Assembly: GCA_002173095.1 (NCBI GenBank)
Contig: NHBK01000012.1
Coordinates: forward strand, 20,487-84,486
Source: Hyphomonadaceae bacterium TMED5
GTDB lineage: Bacteria; Pseudomonadota; Alphaproteobacteria; Caulobacterales; Hyphomonadaceae
Reading direction: 5' to 3'
DNA: 64,000 bases
The first letter of the stretch is position 1; the number at the start of each line of letters is the position of its first letter. This document shows positions 9,554 through 18,431 of the stretch, piece by piece. A program made the translations under genes and the position numbers. The notes beneath the pieces are model-generated. The model worked only from the letters and a program-made list of their open reading frames with translations, did no database searches and was not told the origin of the DNA.

Positions 9554-10036
9554 TTAAAGTTTGCCGAGCATATAGTCAGCGCTGGAGACCTCGAAGCTCG
9601 GGCCTTCTTCAACGTTAAGCTGGGTTACTTTGCCGTCGGTCACGACCATGGAATACCGGCGAGAACGTGTACCAAGGCCGAAGCCAGAGCCGTCCATTTC
9701 CAGACCAAGTGCACCAGCAAAAGCGCCATTGCCGTCTGCGAGCATGACTACGTCTTCACCGACGGACTGGTCTTTGCCCCAGGCATCCATAACAAACACA
9801 TCGTTCACAGATGTGCAGGCAATCGTGTCGATACCCTTTGATTTGAGCTCGCCAGCTTTCTCTTTAAAGCCCGGCAGGTGCTTAGCAGAACAGGTCGGCG
9901 TAAACGCGCCTGGCACCGCGAACAGAGCAACGGTCTTGCCTGCGAAGAAGTCCTTGGACGCGACAGGTTCCGGGCCGCTCGCCCCCATTGTCATGAAAGT
10001 CGTTTCCGGCAGCGTGTCACCAACTGAGATTGTCAT
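9554..10036 (-). CDS. Peroxiredoxin, Prx5/redoxin family
   Basis: The 160-residue protein contains VPGAFTPTCSAKHLPGF (about 41-57) with the peroxidatic Cys at 49, the hallmark of Prx5-type peroxiredoxins; a second Cys at 74 (IACTSVND) may take part in the catalytic cycle. The length is that of the family. It reduces hydrogen peroxide and alkyl hydroperoxides in the cytoplasm using thiol donors such as glutathione or thioredoxin; which donor is not evident. It is a single-gene unit with its own terminator, divergent from yqgE across a 158-base gap that must hold both promoters. Confidence 0.93.
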   Translation of the reverse strand: MTISVGDTLPETTFMTMGASGPEPVASKDFFAGKTVALFAVPGAFTPTCSAKHLPGFKEKAGELKSKGIDTIACTSVNDVFVMDAWGKDQSVGEDVVMLADGNGAFAGALGLEMDGSGFGLGTRSRRYSMVVTDGKVTQLNVEEGPSFEVSSADYMLGKL

Positions 10037-10194
10037 TCGAACGTCTCCTTACAGGTCAAATTCTGGTTTCCAGATACAGATGTAGGAGACGTTCGGCCAG
10101 TCCGAAACCGCCATGACCAAAGAGTTTTCTGGGTTACGCTCTTGCAAGCTTCACACTTTAGGGAGACCATACCGGTTCGGGGACTGGAGCTGAT

Positions 10195-10770
10195 ATGGAA
10201 TTGGACGAAACAGAAGGCCTCACTGGAAAGCTTCTTATCGCCATGCCGGGCATTGATGATGAACGGTTTGAAAAATCCGTCATTCTGCTGTGCGCCCATA
10301 ATGAAGAACACGCTATGGGCATTGTCCTGAACAAAGCCGTTCTGGACATCACCCTGCCTGAACTCTTTGACCAGCTTGAAATTCCGATTGTCGGTTCTCC
10401 CGGCAATGACCCAATTTTAAAGGGTGGCCCCGTCGGGCAGGATCGCGGTTTTGTCATTCATTCTGAAGACTTTGAAAGCGCTGGCGCGACCATCCCCATT
10501 TCCAATGGGCTACGCCTGACAGCGACGAAAGAAGTGCTCAGCGCTATGGCGTCAAACGCACCGCCGGTGAAATGCCGGCTCGCACTTGGGTATTCCGGTT
10601 GGGGCCCGAAACAGCTTGAAGCCGAATTGAAGCAGAATGTCTGGCTTGTCGTAGATGCCGATGACGAGATCATTTTTGATACGGATTTCGAGGGAAAATG
10701 GGAACGCGCCATGCAAAAGCTTGGTATTTCCCCGGCACGCCTTCAAAGGGGGCCGGTCGGCCGGGCCTAG
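10195..10770 (+). CDS. yqgE: YqgE/AlgH family protein (DUF179)
   Basis: The 191-residue protein matches the YqgE/AlgH family along its length: the opening LTGKLLIAMPGIDDERFEKSVILLC, then GIVLNK, GGPVGQDRGFVIHS and GYSGWGPKQLEAEL. The biochemical function is not settled; AlgH was first linked to alginate regulation in Pseudomonas. The ATG fits the family start. The gene converges on the EAL gene and the two stop codons share the palindrome CTAG at 10767-10770, so there is no room for a terminator between them. Confidence 0.95.
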   Translation: MELDETEGLTGKLLIAMPGIDDERFEKSVILLCAHNEEHAMGIVLNKAVLDITLPELFDQLEIPIVGSPGNDPILKGGPVGQDRGFVIHSEDFESAGATIPISNGLRLTATKEVLSAMASNAPPVKCRLALGYSGWGPKQLEAELKQNVWLVVDADDEIIFDTDFEGKWERAMQKLGISPARLQRGPVGRA

Positions 10771-11855
10771 CCCGCCTTTCCAGCTCGCAGATGAGCGGTC
10801 GCTTCATCCCGTGGCATAGGGCGCGCAAATGCAAAGCCTTGTGCGTACTCACAGCCGATGGATTTCAGAAACGCGATCTGATCAAGGCTCTCAATGCCCT
10901 CGGCCGTAATCGTCATCCCAATGGCGTGAACCATTGAGACAATGCCCGAAAGCACCGCATCCGCGCGCGGCGTGCCTGCCAGCTGCGTCAGTTCCGGATC
11001 GAGCTTGATCGCCTTGGCAGGAATAGACGCCAACCAGGCCAGAGATGAGTGCCCGGAGCCAAAATCATCCAAAATCAAACTCACGCCAGAGGCCTCCAGC
11101 GCCGTTACCGCCGCAACACCGGCCTCAAAGTCGCGAAGCGCCATTTGCTCAGTCAGTTCAATACGAAGCGATTCGGGATTGAACCGTCCGGAGACCATCA
11201 GCTTCTCGACATTCTGGATTACTTCAGGCCGGAACAGATCATCCGCCGTCAGATTCACCTGAACGTAAAATCCGTCTTCTGGAAACTCAGCCTCCCAGAA
11301 TTCCAGAGCACAGGCCGCTTCTTCCAGCATTTGCAGCGCAAAGGCAGGACCGATAAGCAAACGCCCATCACCCGGCAGCGCACTGACGGATTGGAGGCAC
11401 CCCTCCCCATCGCGCCATCGTGCCAGCGCTTCAAAGCCAACCGTTTTCCCATCTGAAAGACGTACAATCGGCTGAAATACTGCTTCAAGATCAGGCGTGA
11501 TTTTCGCTTCTTCAACGGCATCGATGCTGAACAGCAAACCGCGCGCATCACCATCAGCGCTGCGCGCACCCACCATTCGAAAACTGCGCCCATCGGCCAG
11601 AGACAATCGCTGCGAGATTTTTCCGTCATCGGATGCGATCGCATTTCGAAATGCAGAGGCTGACAATCCCTGCAAAAGAGACTGAAAGGCAGACAATTGC
11701 CATTCGCCTTCAATGTCCGGAATGACAGGTTCACCCTGCGCACGGATCAGGATTTTCCGGCTTGCCGCATCCCAATGCCATACACTCACCTGTGCCGCTT
11801 CCAGCGCGGCGGAATGGCCGGCGGGTTCAGATACAGGTGTTGTCAGGTCAGTCAT
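10767..11855 (-). CDS. EAL-domain cyclic-di-GMP phosphodiesterase
   Basis: The 362-residue protein has an N-terminal PAS-like region (about 10-120, VWHWDAASRKI through RSFRMVGA) and an EAL domain (about 125-360). The catalytic set looks complete: EALARW, QVNLTADDL, RIELTEQ, LDDFGSGHSS, IKLD and AEGIES followed by YAQGFAFARP. It should hydrolyse c-di-GMP and so favour motility over attachment. The start is set at ATG 11855, which has GGAGG seven bases upstream, rather than an upstream in-frame codon at 11879. No GGDEF domain or membrane segment is present. It is the last gene of the long minus-strand run that begins at ctaC. Confidence 0.93.
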   Translation of the reverse strand: MTDLTTPVSEPAGHSAALEAAQVSVWHWDAASRKILIRAQGEPVIPDIEGEWQLSAFQSLLQGLSASAFRNAIASDDGKISQRLSLADGRSFRMVGARSADGDARGLLFSIDAVEEAKITPDLEAVFQPIVRLSDGKTVGFEALARWRDGEGCLQSVSALPGDGRLLIGPAFALQMLEEAACALEFWEAEFPEDGFYVQVNLTADDLFRPEVIQNVEKLMVSGRFNPESLRIELTEQMALRDFEAGVAAVTALEASGVSLILDDFGSGHSSLAWLASIPAKAIKLDPELTQLAGTPRADAVLSGIVSMVHAIGMTITAEGIESLDQIAFLKSIGCEYAQGFAFARPMPRDEATAHLRAGKAG

Positions 11856-11887
11856 TGAAAAACCTCCGGATGCCGACATTGCTCAAT

Positions 11888-12472
11888 TCAGAGCTCATCC
11901 TCTTCCCGAACGATAGCGAAGAGACGATGATCTTGCCAGCGGCCATTAATGCGAAGGTATTTACGCGCATAGCCTTCTTCTTCAAATCCGGCCCCAAGCA
12001 GAACGCGGGCTGATGCATCATTCTCCGGAATACATCCTGCTTCAACGCGATGCAGGCGAAAATCATAGAATGCAAAGTCCACCATCCGGCGCACGGCGGC
12101 CGTCATTCGGCCCTGCCCGCCCCAACGGCGCGACAGCCAATAGCCGATTGTCGCCATTTCCGCGGCGCGTCGTCTGATATTGGACAGATTGATCCCACCC
12201 ATCACCTCATCGGTTTCACGGTGGATCAGCAGCATCATTGCGCCCGTCGCATTCCGAAAGGACCGGCGGGCTTCGCGAGCCATATCGCGATAGCGCAATT
12301 CTGAGAGCGCATCTGCGCCCCATATCGGCTCAAAGGGCTGAAGGATTTGCGCATTCTCGGCGCGCGCATCTCGCCAGCTTTCAAAATGGTCGGGAGATAC
12401 AAGGCGGAGGATGAAATCTTCGTCTGGAACATCCAGCTCGACTTCATCCTTACGCCGTTTACGCTGAAACAT
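11888..12472 (-). CDS. GNAT family N-acetyltransferase (RimJ/RimL-like)
   Basis: The 194-residue protein has the RimJ-type order: an opening beta strand (DFILRLVSPDHFESW), MGGINLSNI, then GYWLSRRWGGQGRMTAAVRRMVDFAF, the acetyl-CoA pyrophosphate-binding segment, and HRVEAGCIPENDASARVLLGAGF. It would acetylate an N-terminal or other amine, possibly of a ribosomal protein. GGAAGG precedes the ATG. A RimJ-like acetyltransferase beside thrC is a familiar alphaproteobacterial neighbourhood, so the linkage is probably ancestral rather than functional. Confidence 0.9.
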   Translation of the reverse strand: MFQRKRRKDEVELDVPDEDFILRLVSPDHFESWRDARAENAQILQPFEPIWGADALSELRYRDMAREARRSFRNATGAMMLLIHRETDEVMGGINLSNIRRRAAEMATIGYWLSRRWGGQGRMTAAVRRMVDFAFYDFRLHRVEAGCIPENDASARVLLGAGFEEEGYARKYLRINGRWQDHRLFAIVREEDEL

Positions 12473-12493
12473 CAGGCCTTCCCGTGTGCGCTG

Positions 12494-13873
12494 CTATCGA
12501 CGCACACCCGCCCGAATAGCTTCTCTTACCTTATGTAAGTCTGCCGGAAGGCGCTCGTAAACCTCTTCACGGGCCAGAAATTCTTCACTGCGATCAGGAA
12601 GCGGCGGCGTCTTGCCGGTAATCTCGCTTACAGTCTCAGGGAATTTAGCGGCGTGTGCCGTGGACAGGATCACGTCAACGCATTCTGTCGGAATTTCACG
12701 AGCCGCTGCAGACCCAACAGCCGTGTGTGGGCATTGCAGCGTTCCGGTTTCAGACAGAAGGCGTTTCATCTCGGCTTCAGTGGCCTCGTCGTCAATGGTG
12801 ACGGCTTTGACGCCCACACAGCCGAGCGCGCCTTTTGTCTGCTCATCAAGTTCGGCCGTGCCCGACTGAGCAAAGCTGTCATAGAAGGCTTTCAGCTTGG
12901 CGCCATCCTTGCCCATGACTTCAAAGAGAAGACGCTCTGCATTGCTTGGCAGCGCGATATCCATGGCAGGGCTGTGCGTTGCAACAGCCGAACGCCTAGT
13001 CAGCGCGCCTGTGTTCATCAAATCCACCATAGTGGTGTTGGAGTTCACCGCAGAGACCAGCTCCAGCCCGTTCAACATGCCACAACGTGCCGCGACATAA
13101 GCCGCCAGCGCATCACCAAAATTGCCGGTTGGGACAACAAAGCGAAGATTGCGGTCTGCGCCCAGCGCGCCCTGCGCCGCTGCGAAATAAACAGACTGCG
13201 CGGCAATACGCGTCCAGTTGATGGAGTTCACGCCAGACAGGGAAACTTCATCGCGGAAAGAATGGTCAGCAAACAGTGATTTCACGATCGCCTGACACTC
13301 ATCGAAATCGCTATCGAGCGCGAAGTTGTGAATATTCTCAGCGCCGGTCGATGTCATGAAGCGACGCTGGATTGGCGAAATCCGCTCGTGCGGGTGCAGA
13401 ATGAATACGTCTACAGACTTCAGGCCAGCAAAAGCCGCAGCCGCAGCGCCGCCCGTATCACCAGAGGTCGCGCAAAGCACTGTCAGGCGCTCACCACGCT
13501 CTGTGAGAAGGTGATCGTAGATTTGCGCGATGATCTGCATCGCCACATCTTTGAATGCCAGTGTCGGGCCATGGTGCAGCTCCAGCATCCAGCGGTCAGG
13601 GCCGATCTGATTGAGCGGCGTGACAGATTGATGTGCAAAGCTCGCATAGGCTTTCTCCACCAGTTCAGACATGATCTGAGTTGGAATGGAATCGCCTGCA
13701 AACGCAGAAAGAATACGGGTAGCGAGAGACAGATAGGATTCACCCGGTTGTGCCGGCTGAATTTTCGGATAGGTCACGGGCGTATACAGGCCGCCATCTG
13801 GAGCCAGACCAGCAAGACATGCATCTGCGAAGCTTACAGATGAGCTTTCGCCGCGCGTCGAAACGTATTCCAT
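12494..13873 (-). CDS. thrC: Threonine synthase
   Basis: The 459-residue pyridoxal-phosphate enzyme converts O-phospho-L-homoserine to L-threonine. It shows the long threonine synthase form: MEYVSTRG at the N-terminus, HGPTLAFKDVAMQ (about 105-117) with the PLP lysine, the phosphate-binding ATSGDTGGAA, and the distal VPTGNFGDALAAYVA. Length and order match the proteobacterial enzyme. It lies 21 bases upstream of the acetyltransferase gene and 40 bases downstream of SURF1, so it may be read through from the cytochrome oxidase operon. Confidence 0.97.
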   Translation of the reverse strand: MEYVSTRGESSSVSFADACLAGLAPDGGLYTPVTYPKIQPAQPGESYLSLATRILSAFAGDSIPTQIMSELVEKAYASFAHQSVTPLNQIGPDRWMLELHHGPTLAFKDVAMQIIAQIYDHLLTERGERLTVLCATSGDTGGAAAAAFAGLKSVDVFILHPHERISPIQRRFMTSTGAENIHNFALDSDFDECQAIVKSLFADHSFRDEVSLSGVNSINWTRIAAQSVYFAAAQGALGADRNLRFVVPTGNFGDALAAYVAARCGMLNGLELVSAVNSNTTMVDLMNTGALTRRSAVATHSPAMDIALPSNAERLLFEVMGKDGAKLKAFYDSFAQSGTAELDEQTKGALGCVGVKAVTIDDEATEAEMKRLLSETGTLQCPHTAVGSAAAREIPTECVDVILSTAHAAKFPETVSEITGKTPPLPDRSEEFLAREEVYERLPADLHKVREAIRAGVRR

Positions 13874-13913
13874 ACTCAGTTCCCTTCTCTCGCGCCCGCC
13901 TGTTTATGGCGAT

Positions 13914-14630
13914 CTAGCGGAAACGCAACCGTCCGCGCGCAATATGAAAGGCGAGATACACCCCGATCATGCCAAGCGCCAGCCCGAACCAGGTAATTGC
14001 GTACCCTAAATGGCGTTGAGGTGGCAGGTTATCGAGGCGCGAGATATCTGCGAACGGATTCGCAATCGTCCGGCTGATCGCTTCGTCGCCGCGCAAGGCG
14101 AACTGGATGATGCTTTCAGGTTCCAGAATGAGCGCCTGTTCAGGCGAAGGGCTTCCAAGTGCCGTCGCCATAACTTCGGCATTCGACGTGTAGAAGAGGC
14201 GATCTTCGGGCTTGTCTGCGGGCGTAATCATGGACCGCTGCCCAGGCTGCATCACATAATAAGCCTGTGTCAGGTCTGGCGCGGAAAGGCGCTGAACCAG
14301 CGACGCATCAGGCTCCAGCCCCTGAACCAGTCCCGTATCCACGAAGACAAGCGCGTCCGGGCACCATTCAGTATCCGCCCCATTTGTGAGACAGGCCTCA
14401 ACCGGCTGAAACGATCTCCAGACCGACTGGCCTTCAAATGTGGAATAGGCAAACTGAAGCGGATAGTCCGCTGAACGAATGTCGAGTGAATAACTCTCTG
14501 ACACGTCCAGACCTTCTGCGGCGGCCATCTTTTCCTGATACCGCGCCCATTGCCAGCTTCCCAGCCATAACAACAGGGCCAGTCCCGGTATCAGCAGGAA
14601 ACTCATCACAGGCAAAGGGCGAAATGTCAT
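13914..14630 (-). CDS. SURF1 family cytochrome oxidase assembly protein
   Basis: The 238-residue protein has the SURF1 plan: one N-terminal transmembrane helix (LIPGLALLLWLGSWQWARYQ), a periplasmic domain, and a C-terminal helix (YAITWFGLALGMIGVYLAFHI). The W-Q-W-R-Y run after helix one and LPPQRHLGYAITWF before helix two are family signatures. SURF1 helps deliver heme a to subunit I of the aa3 oxidase. It is the last oxidase-related gene of the operon, after the terminator-like hairpin that follows ctaE. Confidence 0.92.
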   Translation of the reverse strand: MTFRPLPVMSFLLIPGLALLLWLGSWQWARYQEKMAAAEGLDVSESYSLDIRSADYPLQFAYSTFEGQSVWRSFQPVEACLTNGADTEWCPDALVFVDTGLVQGLEPDASLVQRLSAPDLTQAYYVMQPGQRSMITPADKPEDRLFYTSNAEVMATALGSPSPEQALILEPESIIQFALRGDEAISRTIANPFADISRLDNLPPQRHLGYAITWFGLALGMIGVYLAFHIARGRLRFR

Positions 14631-14670
14631 AACAAACTCAACCTATCAGAAGGATGTCAGGGCTGAACAG

Positions 14671-14696
14671 AAAAGGGCCCGTCTTTCGACAGGCCC
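14671..14696 (-). terminator. Terminator after ctaE
   Basis: Arms 14675-14683 and 14688-14696 (GGGCCYGTC type) form a nine-pair stem with one G-T pair, closed on the minus strand by a GAAA tetraloop and followed by TTTTC. It lies between ctaE and SURF1 and probably reduces expression of SURF1, thrC and later genes relative to the oxidase subunits. Confidence 0.8.
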
Positions 14697-14722
14697 ATCT
14701 CAGAAACGTCTATCTGCTGACC

Positions 14723-15649
14723 TTAGTGGCCATTGCCCAGAACAAGCTGTGGCGTGACGTAGACAAAGGCAAACAGGAAGAGCCAGACAACGTCAACAAA
14801 GTGCCAGTACCAAGCGGCAGCTTCGAAACCGATATGTTTCTTGGCAGACATCTGACCGCCGAGAATACGGATCAGGCAGACCAGCAGGAACACCGTACCG
14901 ATGAAGACGTGCGCACCGTGGAAGCCCGTCGCCATGAAGAAGCTTGCGCCATACAGAGAGCCACTGAAGGTGAAACCTGCCATCGTGTACTCATAGATCT
15001 GAACGCATGAGAAGATCGCACCGAGGAGAACTGTCAGGACCAGACCATTGCGAGCACCATCACGGTCATCGTGCAGCAGCGCATGGTGAGCCCATGTTAC
15101 AGTCGTACCAGACAGCAGCAGGATCAGCGTGTTAATCAGCGGAAGGTGGAACGGATCGAAGGTTTCGACGCCTGGCGGTGGCCAGTTCGCCCACGCAGAC
15201 AGGCCTTCATAAAGCGGGTTAGCAGAATCCCACGTCGCGCCAGCGCGCGCTGTGTGGAAGATAGCCAGCTCAAAGAAAGACCAGAACCATGCCACGAAGA
15301 ACATGACTTCGGACATGATGAAAAGGATCATACCATAGCGAAGACCGATCTGAACGACCGGTGTGTGGTCGCCTGCGCGGCTTTCCTTGATAACGTCACC
15401 CCACCAGCCAAACATGACCCAGATGATGACGAGAGCGCCGAGCATGAGAATCCACGGCGTTCCTTTCAGGAAGAAGGTGTTACCGAGATAAGCAAAGAAG
15501 GTGAGTTCTTCGCCGGAAACCTCAGTTGCAAGCCCCTTCATGAAGGTCACTGCGCCGACAGCGAGAATGAAAAGACCCAGAGAGGCCAGCAATGGCCATG
15601 GTGAAGGATCCACCAGGTGATAATCGTGTTTGACTTCGGCGTGCGCCAT
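14723..15649 (-). CDS. ctaE: Cytochrome c oxidase subunit III
   Basis: The 308-residue membrane protein has seven predicted helices. Motifs of aa3-oxidase subunit III are present: HDYHLVDPSPWPLL at the start, LRYGMILFIMSEVMFFVAWFW, NTLILLLSGTTVTWAHHALL, GATFHGAHV-type segment MATGFHGAHVFIGT and AAWYWHFVDVVWLFLF at the end. It stabilises the catalytic core and may help supply protons or bind lipid. It is somewhat longer than the usual 265-290 residues, with extra sequence around ARAGATWDSANPLYEG. It follows ctaG by 46 bases. Confidence 0.97.
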   Translation of the reverse strand: MAHAEVKHDYHLVDPSPWPLLASLGLFILAVGAVTFMKGLATEVSGEELTFFAYLGNTFFLKGTPWILMLGALVIIWVMFGWWGDVIKESRAGDHTPVVQIGLRYGMILFIMSEVMFFVAWFWSFFELAIFHTARAGATWDSANPLYEGLSAWANWPPPGVETFDPFHLPLINTLILLLSGTTVTWAHHALLHDDRDGARNGLVLTVLLGAIFSCVQIYEYTMAGFTFSGSLYGASFFMATGFHGAHVFIGTVFLLVCLIRILGGQMSAKKHIGFEAAAWYWHFVDVVWLFLFAFVYVTPQLVLGNGH

Positions 15650-15695
15650 GGAGTTCCCCTAAAGTTGTTCGCACGTACGCGGTTTGGTTCTTGTG

Positions 15696-16256
15696 TTAGT
15701 GTTCTGAAACTAAATCGCCAAGAGATGCAAGAGATTCATTACCATCTTCCACCCGATAAAAGGTATATGAGAGGGTAATTGTGTTCACATCGTCCAGTTG
15801 GCGTTCTTCATCGATCAGTGGATTGATAAAAAAGATAACTGGCAATGTTACGGTCTCACCCGGCTCATAGGTCTGCTCATCATAGCAGAAGCATTCGAGT
15901 TTGGTGAAATACGGGCCCGCTTTGTGTGGCGTCACGTTATAGCTCGCCACGGCGCGGATCGGCACATCCGAGGTATTGGTGAGTTCGAACTGGATCAGTT
16001 CAGTCTCGCCAACGCGCACAGTCGTCACGCGGTCAATCGGATGAAAGTCAAAAGGGACATCTGTGATGTTCGTGTCCAGACGGACAGTCACTTCACGGTC
16101 GAGAATAGAGTCAGGGCGCTCGGTCGCATCACGTGTTGTGCCGCCAAACCCCGTCACCTGACAGAATGTGCTGTAGAGAGGTTCCGCCGCGAACGCAGCG
16201 CCAAGCATGATCAGCGCAACGCCGCCTATTCCCATGCCAAGAAGATTCTTATTCAT
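15696..16256 (-). CDS. ctaG: Cytochrome c oxidase assembly protein CtaG (COX11)
   Basis: The 186-residue protein is anchored by one N-terminal helix (about 5-24) with a periplasmic beta-rich domain. The copper-binding motif CFCY is visible near residue 127, preceded by GPYFTKLE, and the opening YSTFCQVTGFGGTT is typical. COX11 delivers copper to the CuB site of subunit I. The start overlaps the end of the small upstream gene by eight bases, suggesting coupled translation. Confidence 0.96.
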   Translation of the reverse strand: MNKNLLGMGIGGVALIMLGAAFAAEPLYSTFCQVTGFGGTTRDATERPDSILDREVTVRLDTNITDVPFDFHPIDRVTTVRVGETELIQFELTNTSDVPIRAVASYNVTPHKAGPYFTKLECFCYDEQTYEPGETVTLPVIFFINPLIDEERQLDDVNTITLSYTFYRVEDGNESLASLGDLVSEH

Positions 16257-16512
16257 CGCCGCTCTCCGTAGATGGTTCCGGTGGAGCCCCCTCCCCCGAT
16301 TGGATACCAGGCGCGGTCTCCCAGCCGGACGTTTCCGTGGCTGATGTCCAGGCCTGACGCGCTACGCCTTCCTGAAGGCGAACCACCGTGATGGTGAAGA
16401 CGAGCGCCATGAACGCGACAATAATCAGAGCCAGAACAAGATTACGTTTCTTGCGGGCCTTCACCTGCTCTTGCGTCAGCTTGAGGCTGTATTCCGGATC
16501 AACAGGAGGCAT
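16249..16512 (-). CDS. Small membrane protein of oxidase operon
   Basis: The 87-residue protein has a charged N-terminus (SLKLTQEQVKARKKRN), one transmembrane helix (LVLALIIVAFMALVFTITVV, about 25-44) and an acidic, Ser/Pro/Gly-rich tail. The position between ctaB and ctaG is where alphaproteobacteria keep small CoxF-like proteins, and an assembly role for the oxidase is likely but not shown. It starts three bases after ctaB ends and overlaps ctaG by eight bases. Confidence 0.82.
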   Translation of the reverse strand: MPPVDPEYSLKLTQEQVKARKKRNLVLALIIVAFMALVFTITVVRLQEGVARQAWTSATETSGWETAPGIQSGEGAPPEPSTESGDE

Positions 16513-16515
16513 GCG

Positions 16516-17475
16516 CTACGCTCCCGCCCAGATGGTCAGCGCAGGGCTGGTAAAGTGCAAACCGAAGGCATGTTCTACAATCAGCGCGCCAAACAGCAGC
16601 GCAAGATACAGGATCGAAAACGCGAACAGGCTGAGCGCCGTCTTACGGTCTTTTGCTTCCATGTCCGCATCGCCAGCCTTGCTGGCGAATACACGGATGG
16701 CCAGAGCGAGGAACACCACGCCGCCAATGGCTGCGACCGCCGTGTAAATCAGACCGCCCGTACCGAAAAAGACCGGGAAAGCCGTCACCACCAGCAAAAG
16801 CAGAGTGTAGGCCAGAATTTGAAAACGCGTATTCGCCGCGCCTTTGACAACCGGCATCATCGGAACGCCAGCATTCTTATAGTCTTTATTGGCAACCAGT
16901 GAGAGCGCCCAGAAATGTGGTGGCGTCCAAACGAATGTGATCGCGAACAGCGCCCATGCCTCAAGCGGCATTGTGCCCGTCACAGCAGCCCAGCCGATAA
17001 CAGGAGGAAACGCGCCTGCAGCGCCGCCAATGACAATGTTCTGAGGCGTCGAACGCTTCAGCCACATTGTGTAAATCACAGCGTAGAAGAAGATGGAAAA
17101 CGCCAGCAAGGCACCCGCCTGCCAGTTCGTCGCAATCGTCATAATGACGACAGAGATGATCGACATGAAAATGCCAAGCGACAGCGCATCGCCCGGCTGA
17201 ACCCGGCCAGCAGGAAGCGGACGCGTGCTTGTACGCGTCATCACAGCGTCGATATCGGCATCGAACCACATATTGATCGCGCCAGCAGCGCCCGAACCCA
17301 GCGCTACAGCGAGCAGCGCAGAGAAGCTCGTCACGAAATGCAGGTCAGCCGGCGCAGCAACAAGGCCGGCAGCCGCAGTGAAAACCACCAGCATCATAAT
17401 GCGGGGCTTCATGAGATCGATATAATCGCGCACTGATGCCGCTGGCGTCGTGGCAGTCATGGGTTGGTCAGTCAT
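16516..17475 (-). CDS. ctaB: Protoheme IX farnesyltransferase (heme O synthase)
   Basis: The 319-residue protein is a polytopic UbiA-superfamily prenyltransferase. It has the prenyl-diphosphate-binding motif NMWFDADIDAVMTRTSTRPLP and the second conserved loop NKDYKNAGVPMMPVV. It attaches a farnesyl group to heme b to make heme o, the precursor of heme a in the aa3 oxidase. About nine helices are evident. It is spaced 13 bases after the seven-helix gene and three bases before the small membrane gene. Confidence 0.97.
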   Translation of the reverse strand: MTDQPMTATTPAASVRDYIDLMKPRIMMLVVFTAAAGLVAAPADLHFVTSFSALLAVALGSGAAGAINMWFDADIDAVMTRTSTRPLPAGRVQPGDALSLGIFMSIISVVIMTIATNWQAGALLAFSIFFYAVIYTMWLKRSTPQNIVIGGAAGAFPPVIGWAAVTGTMPLEAWALFAITFVWTPPHFWALSLVANKDYKNAGVPMMPVVKGAANTRFQILAYTLLLLVVTAFPVFFGTGGLIYTAVAAIGGVVFLALAIRVFASKAGDADMEAKDRKTALSLFAFSILYLALLFGALIVEHAFGLHFTSPALTIWAGA

Positions 17476-17488
17476 AAATCAGTTCTGA

Positions 17489-18412
17489 TCAGTTCTTTTT
17501 GTTCTGCAGCAAGGCATGAATGATGGTGGTGCTCAGCAAACCGAGCGATCCGACAAGGGCCATATACCCATATCTGGTCAGGGCGTCCATCACCCCTGGC
17601 TGCATGTTTAGGACCATATAGCCCGAAGCCTGTTGTTCCGCATAGGCGCTCATCTGCGGCAAATTGATCAGGATCAGCGCAACCGCCAGACTGATAATCT
17701 GCAATACCGCCAGTGTTCGCGAATAGCGGGTTTGTAAAACCAGCTCCAGAAATCGGTAGAAGACGGCATGGCCAAGCCAGAGCACGACCACCCACGCCAT
17801 ATAGACATAACCGGCCTGATACGCGGTCTGATCATAATACCCCAGATAGGCCGTGTCCTCGCCAACATTCATCAGAATGAAAACCAGCATGGCGCACAGC
17901 GATACGATGAAACCCTCAAGGCTCAGACGTGACCCGAGATCTGGTACCAGAAAGCGCCGGACCTTGGAGATCAGGAAGATCAGAAGTCCGGCCACGCCAA
18001 GCACGATAAAGGTCGCCAGATTGGCGCCGCCCACCAACTCGACCAGGCCAGACAGGTCAGGCCCTTCAAATGGAGGCGGTGTGCGGTTTGCGTGAGCAGC
18101 CTGATATTTGAGGTCAGCATTGAACACATGGCCGTAAGACATGGCGGCCCCGACCAGCAGCAAAAGCCACATGGATGCGAGTGAAACGAGACGGCCGCGC
18201 ACGAGAAACCTCAAGGACAGACCAAGGATTACCCCCACCACAAGCGCAATGAGAAAGAGCGTGGGATAGAGTTCAACATGGTTCAGAAACCAGAGCTTCT
18301 GACCGAACAGATACAGCCCGGTGTCTGCGCCCTCTTTCAGCGCACGTCCGCCACCGGAAACATGAGTCACCAGCCAGACCGGTGCACGTTCAGAGAAAGA
18401 AAACTCAGCCAT
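17489..18412 (-). CDS. Seven-helix membrane protein of unknown function in cox operon
   Basis: The 307-residue protein is not recognised. Hydrophobic segments near residues 50-72, 78-97, 131-152, 166-185, 204-226, 236-256 and 281-301 suggest seven transmembrane helices, with a soluble N-terminus of about 45 residues (SFSERAPVWLVTHVSGGG). A few histidines occur (HV, NHVE, GHVF, GHAVF), some near helix ends. The frame is open to a TTG at 18430, but ATG 18412 has GGAG at good spacing and is chosen; the TTG would lie at the edge of the ctaD terminator. Its place between ctaD and ctaB suggests an oxidase assembly or accessory role (inference). Confidence 0.85.
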   Translation of the reverse strand: MAEFSFSERAPVWLVTHVSGGGRALKEGADTGLYLFGQKLWFLNHVELYPTLFLIALVVGVILGLSLRFLVRGRLVSLASMWLLLLVGAAMSYGHVFNADLKYQAAHANRTPPPFEGPDLSGLVELVGGANLATFIVLGVAGLLIFLISKVRRFLVPDLGSRLSLEGFIVSLCAMLVFILMNVGEDTAYLGYYDQTAYQAGYVYMAWVVVLWLGHAVFYRFLELVLQTRYSRTLAVLQIISLAVALILINLPQMSAYAEQQASGYMVLNMQPGVMDALTRYGYMALVGSLGLLSTTIIHALLQNKKN

Positions 18413-18431
18413 CTGTCTTTTCTCCAACAAA

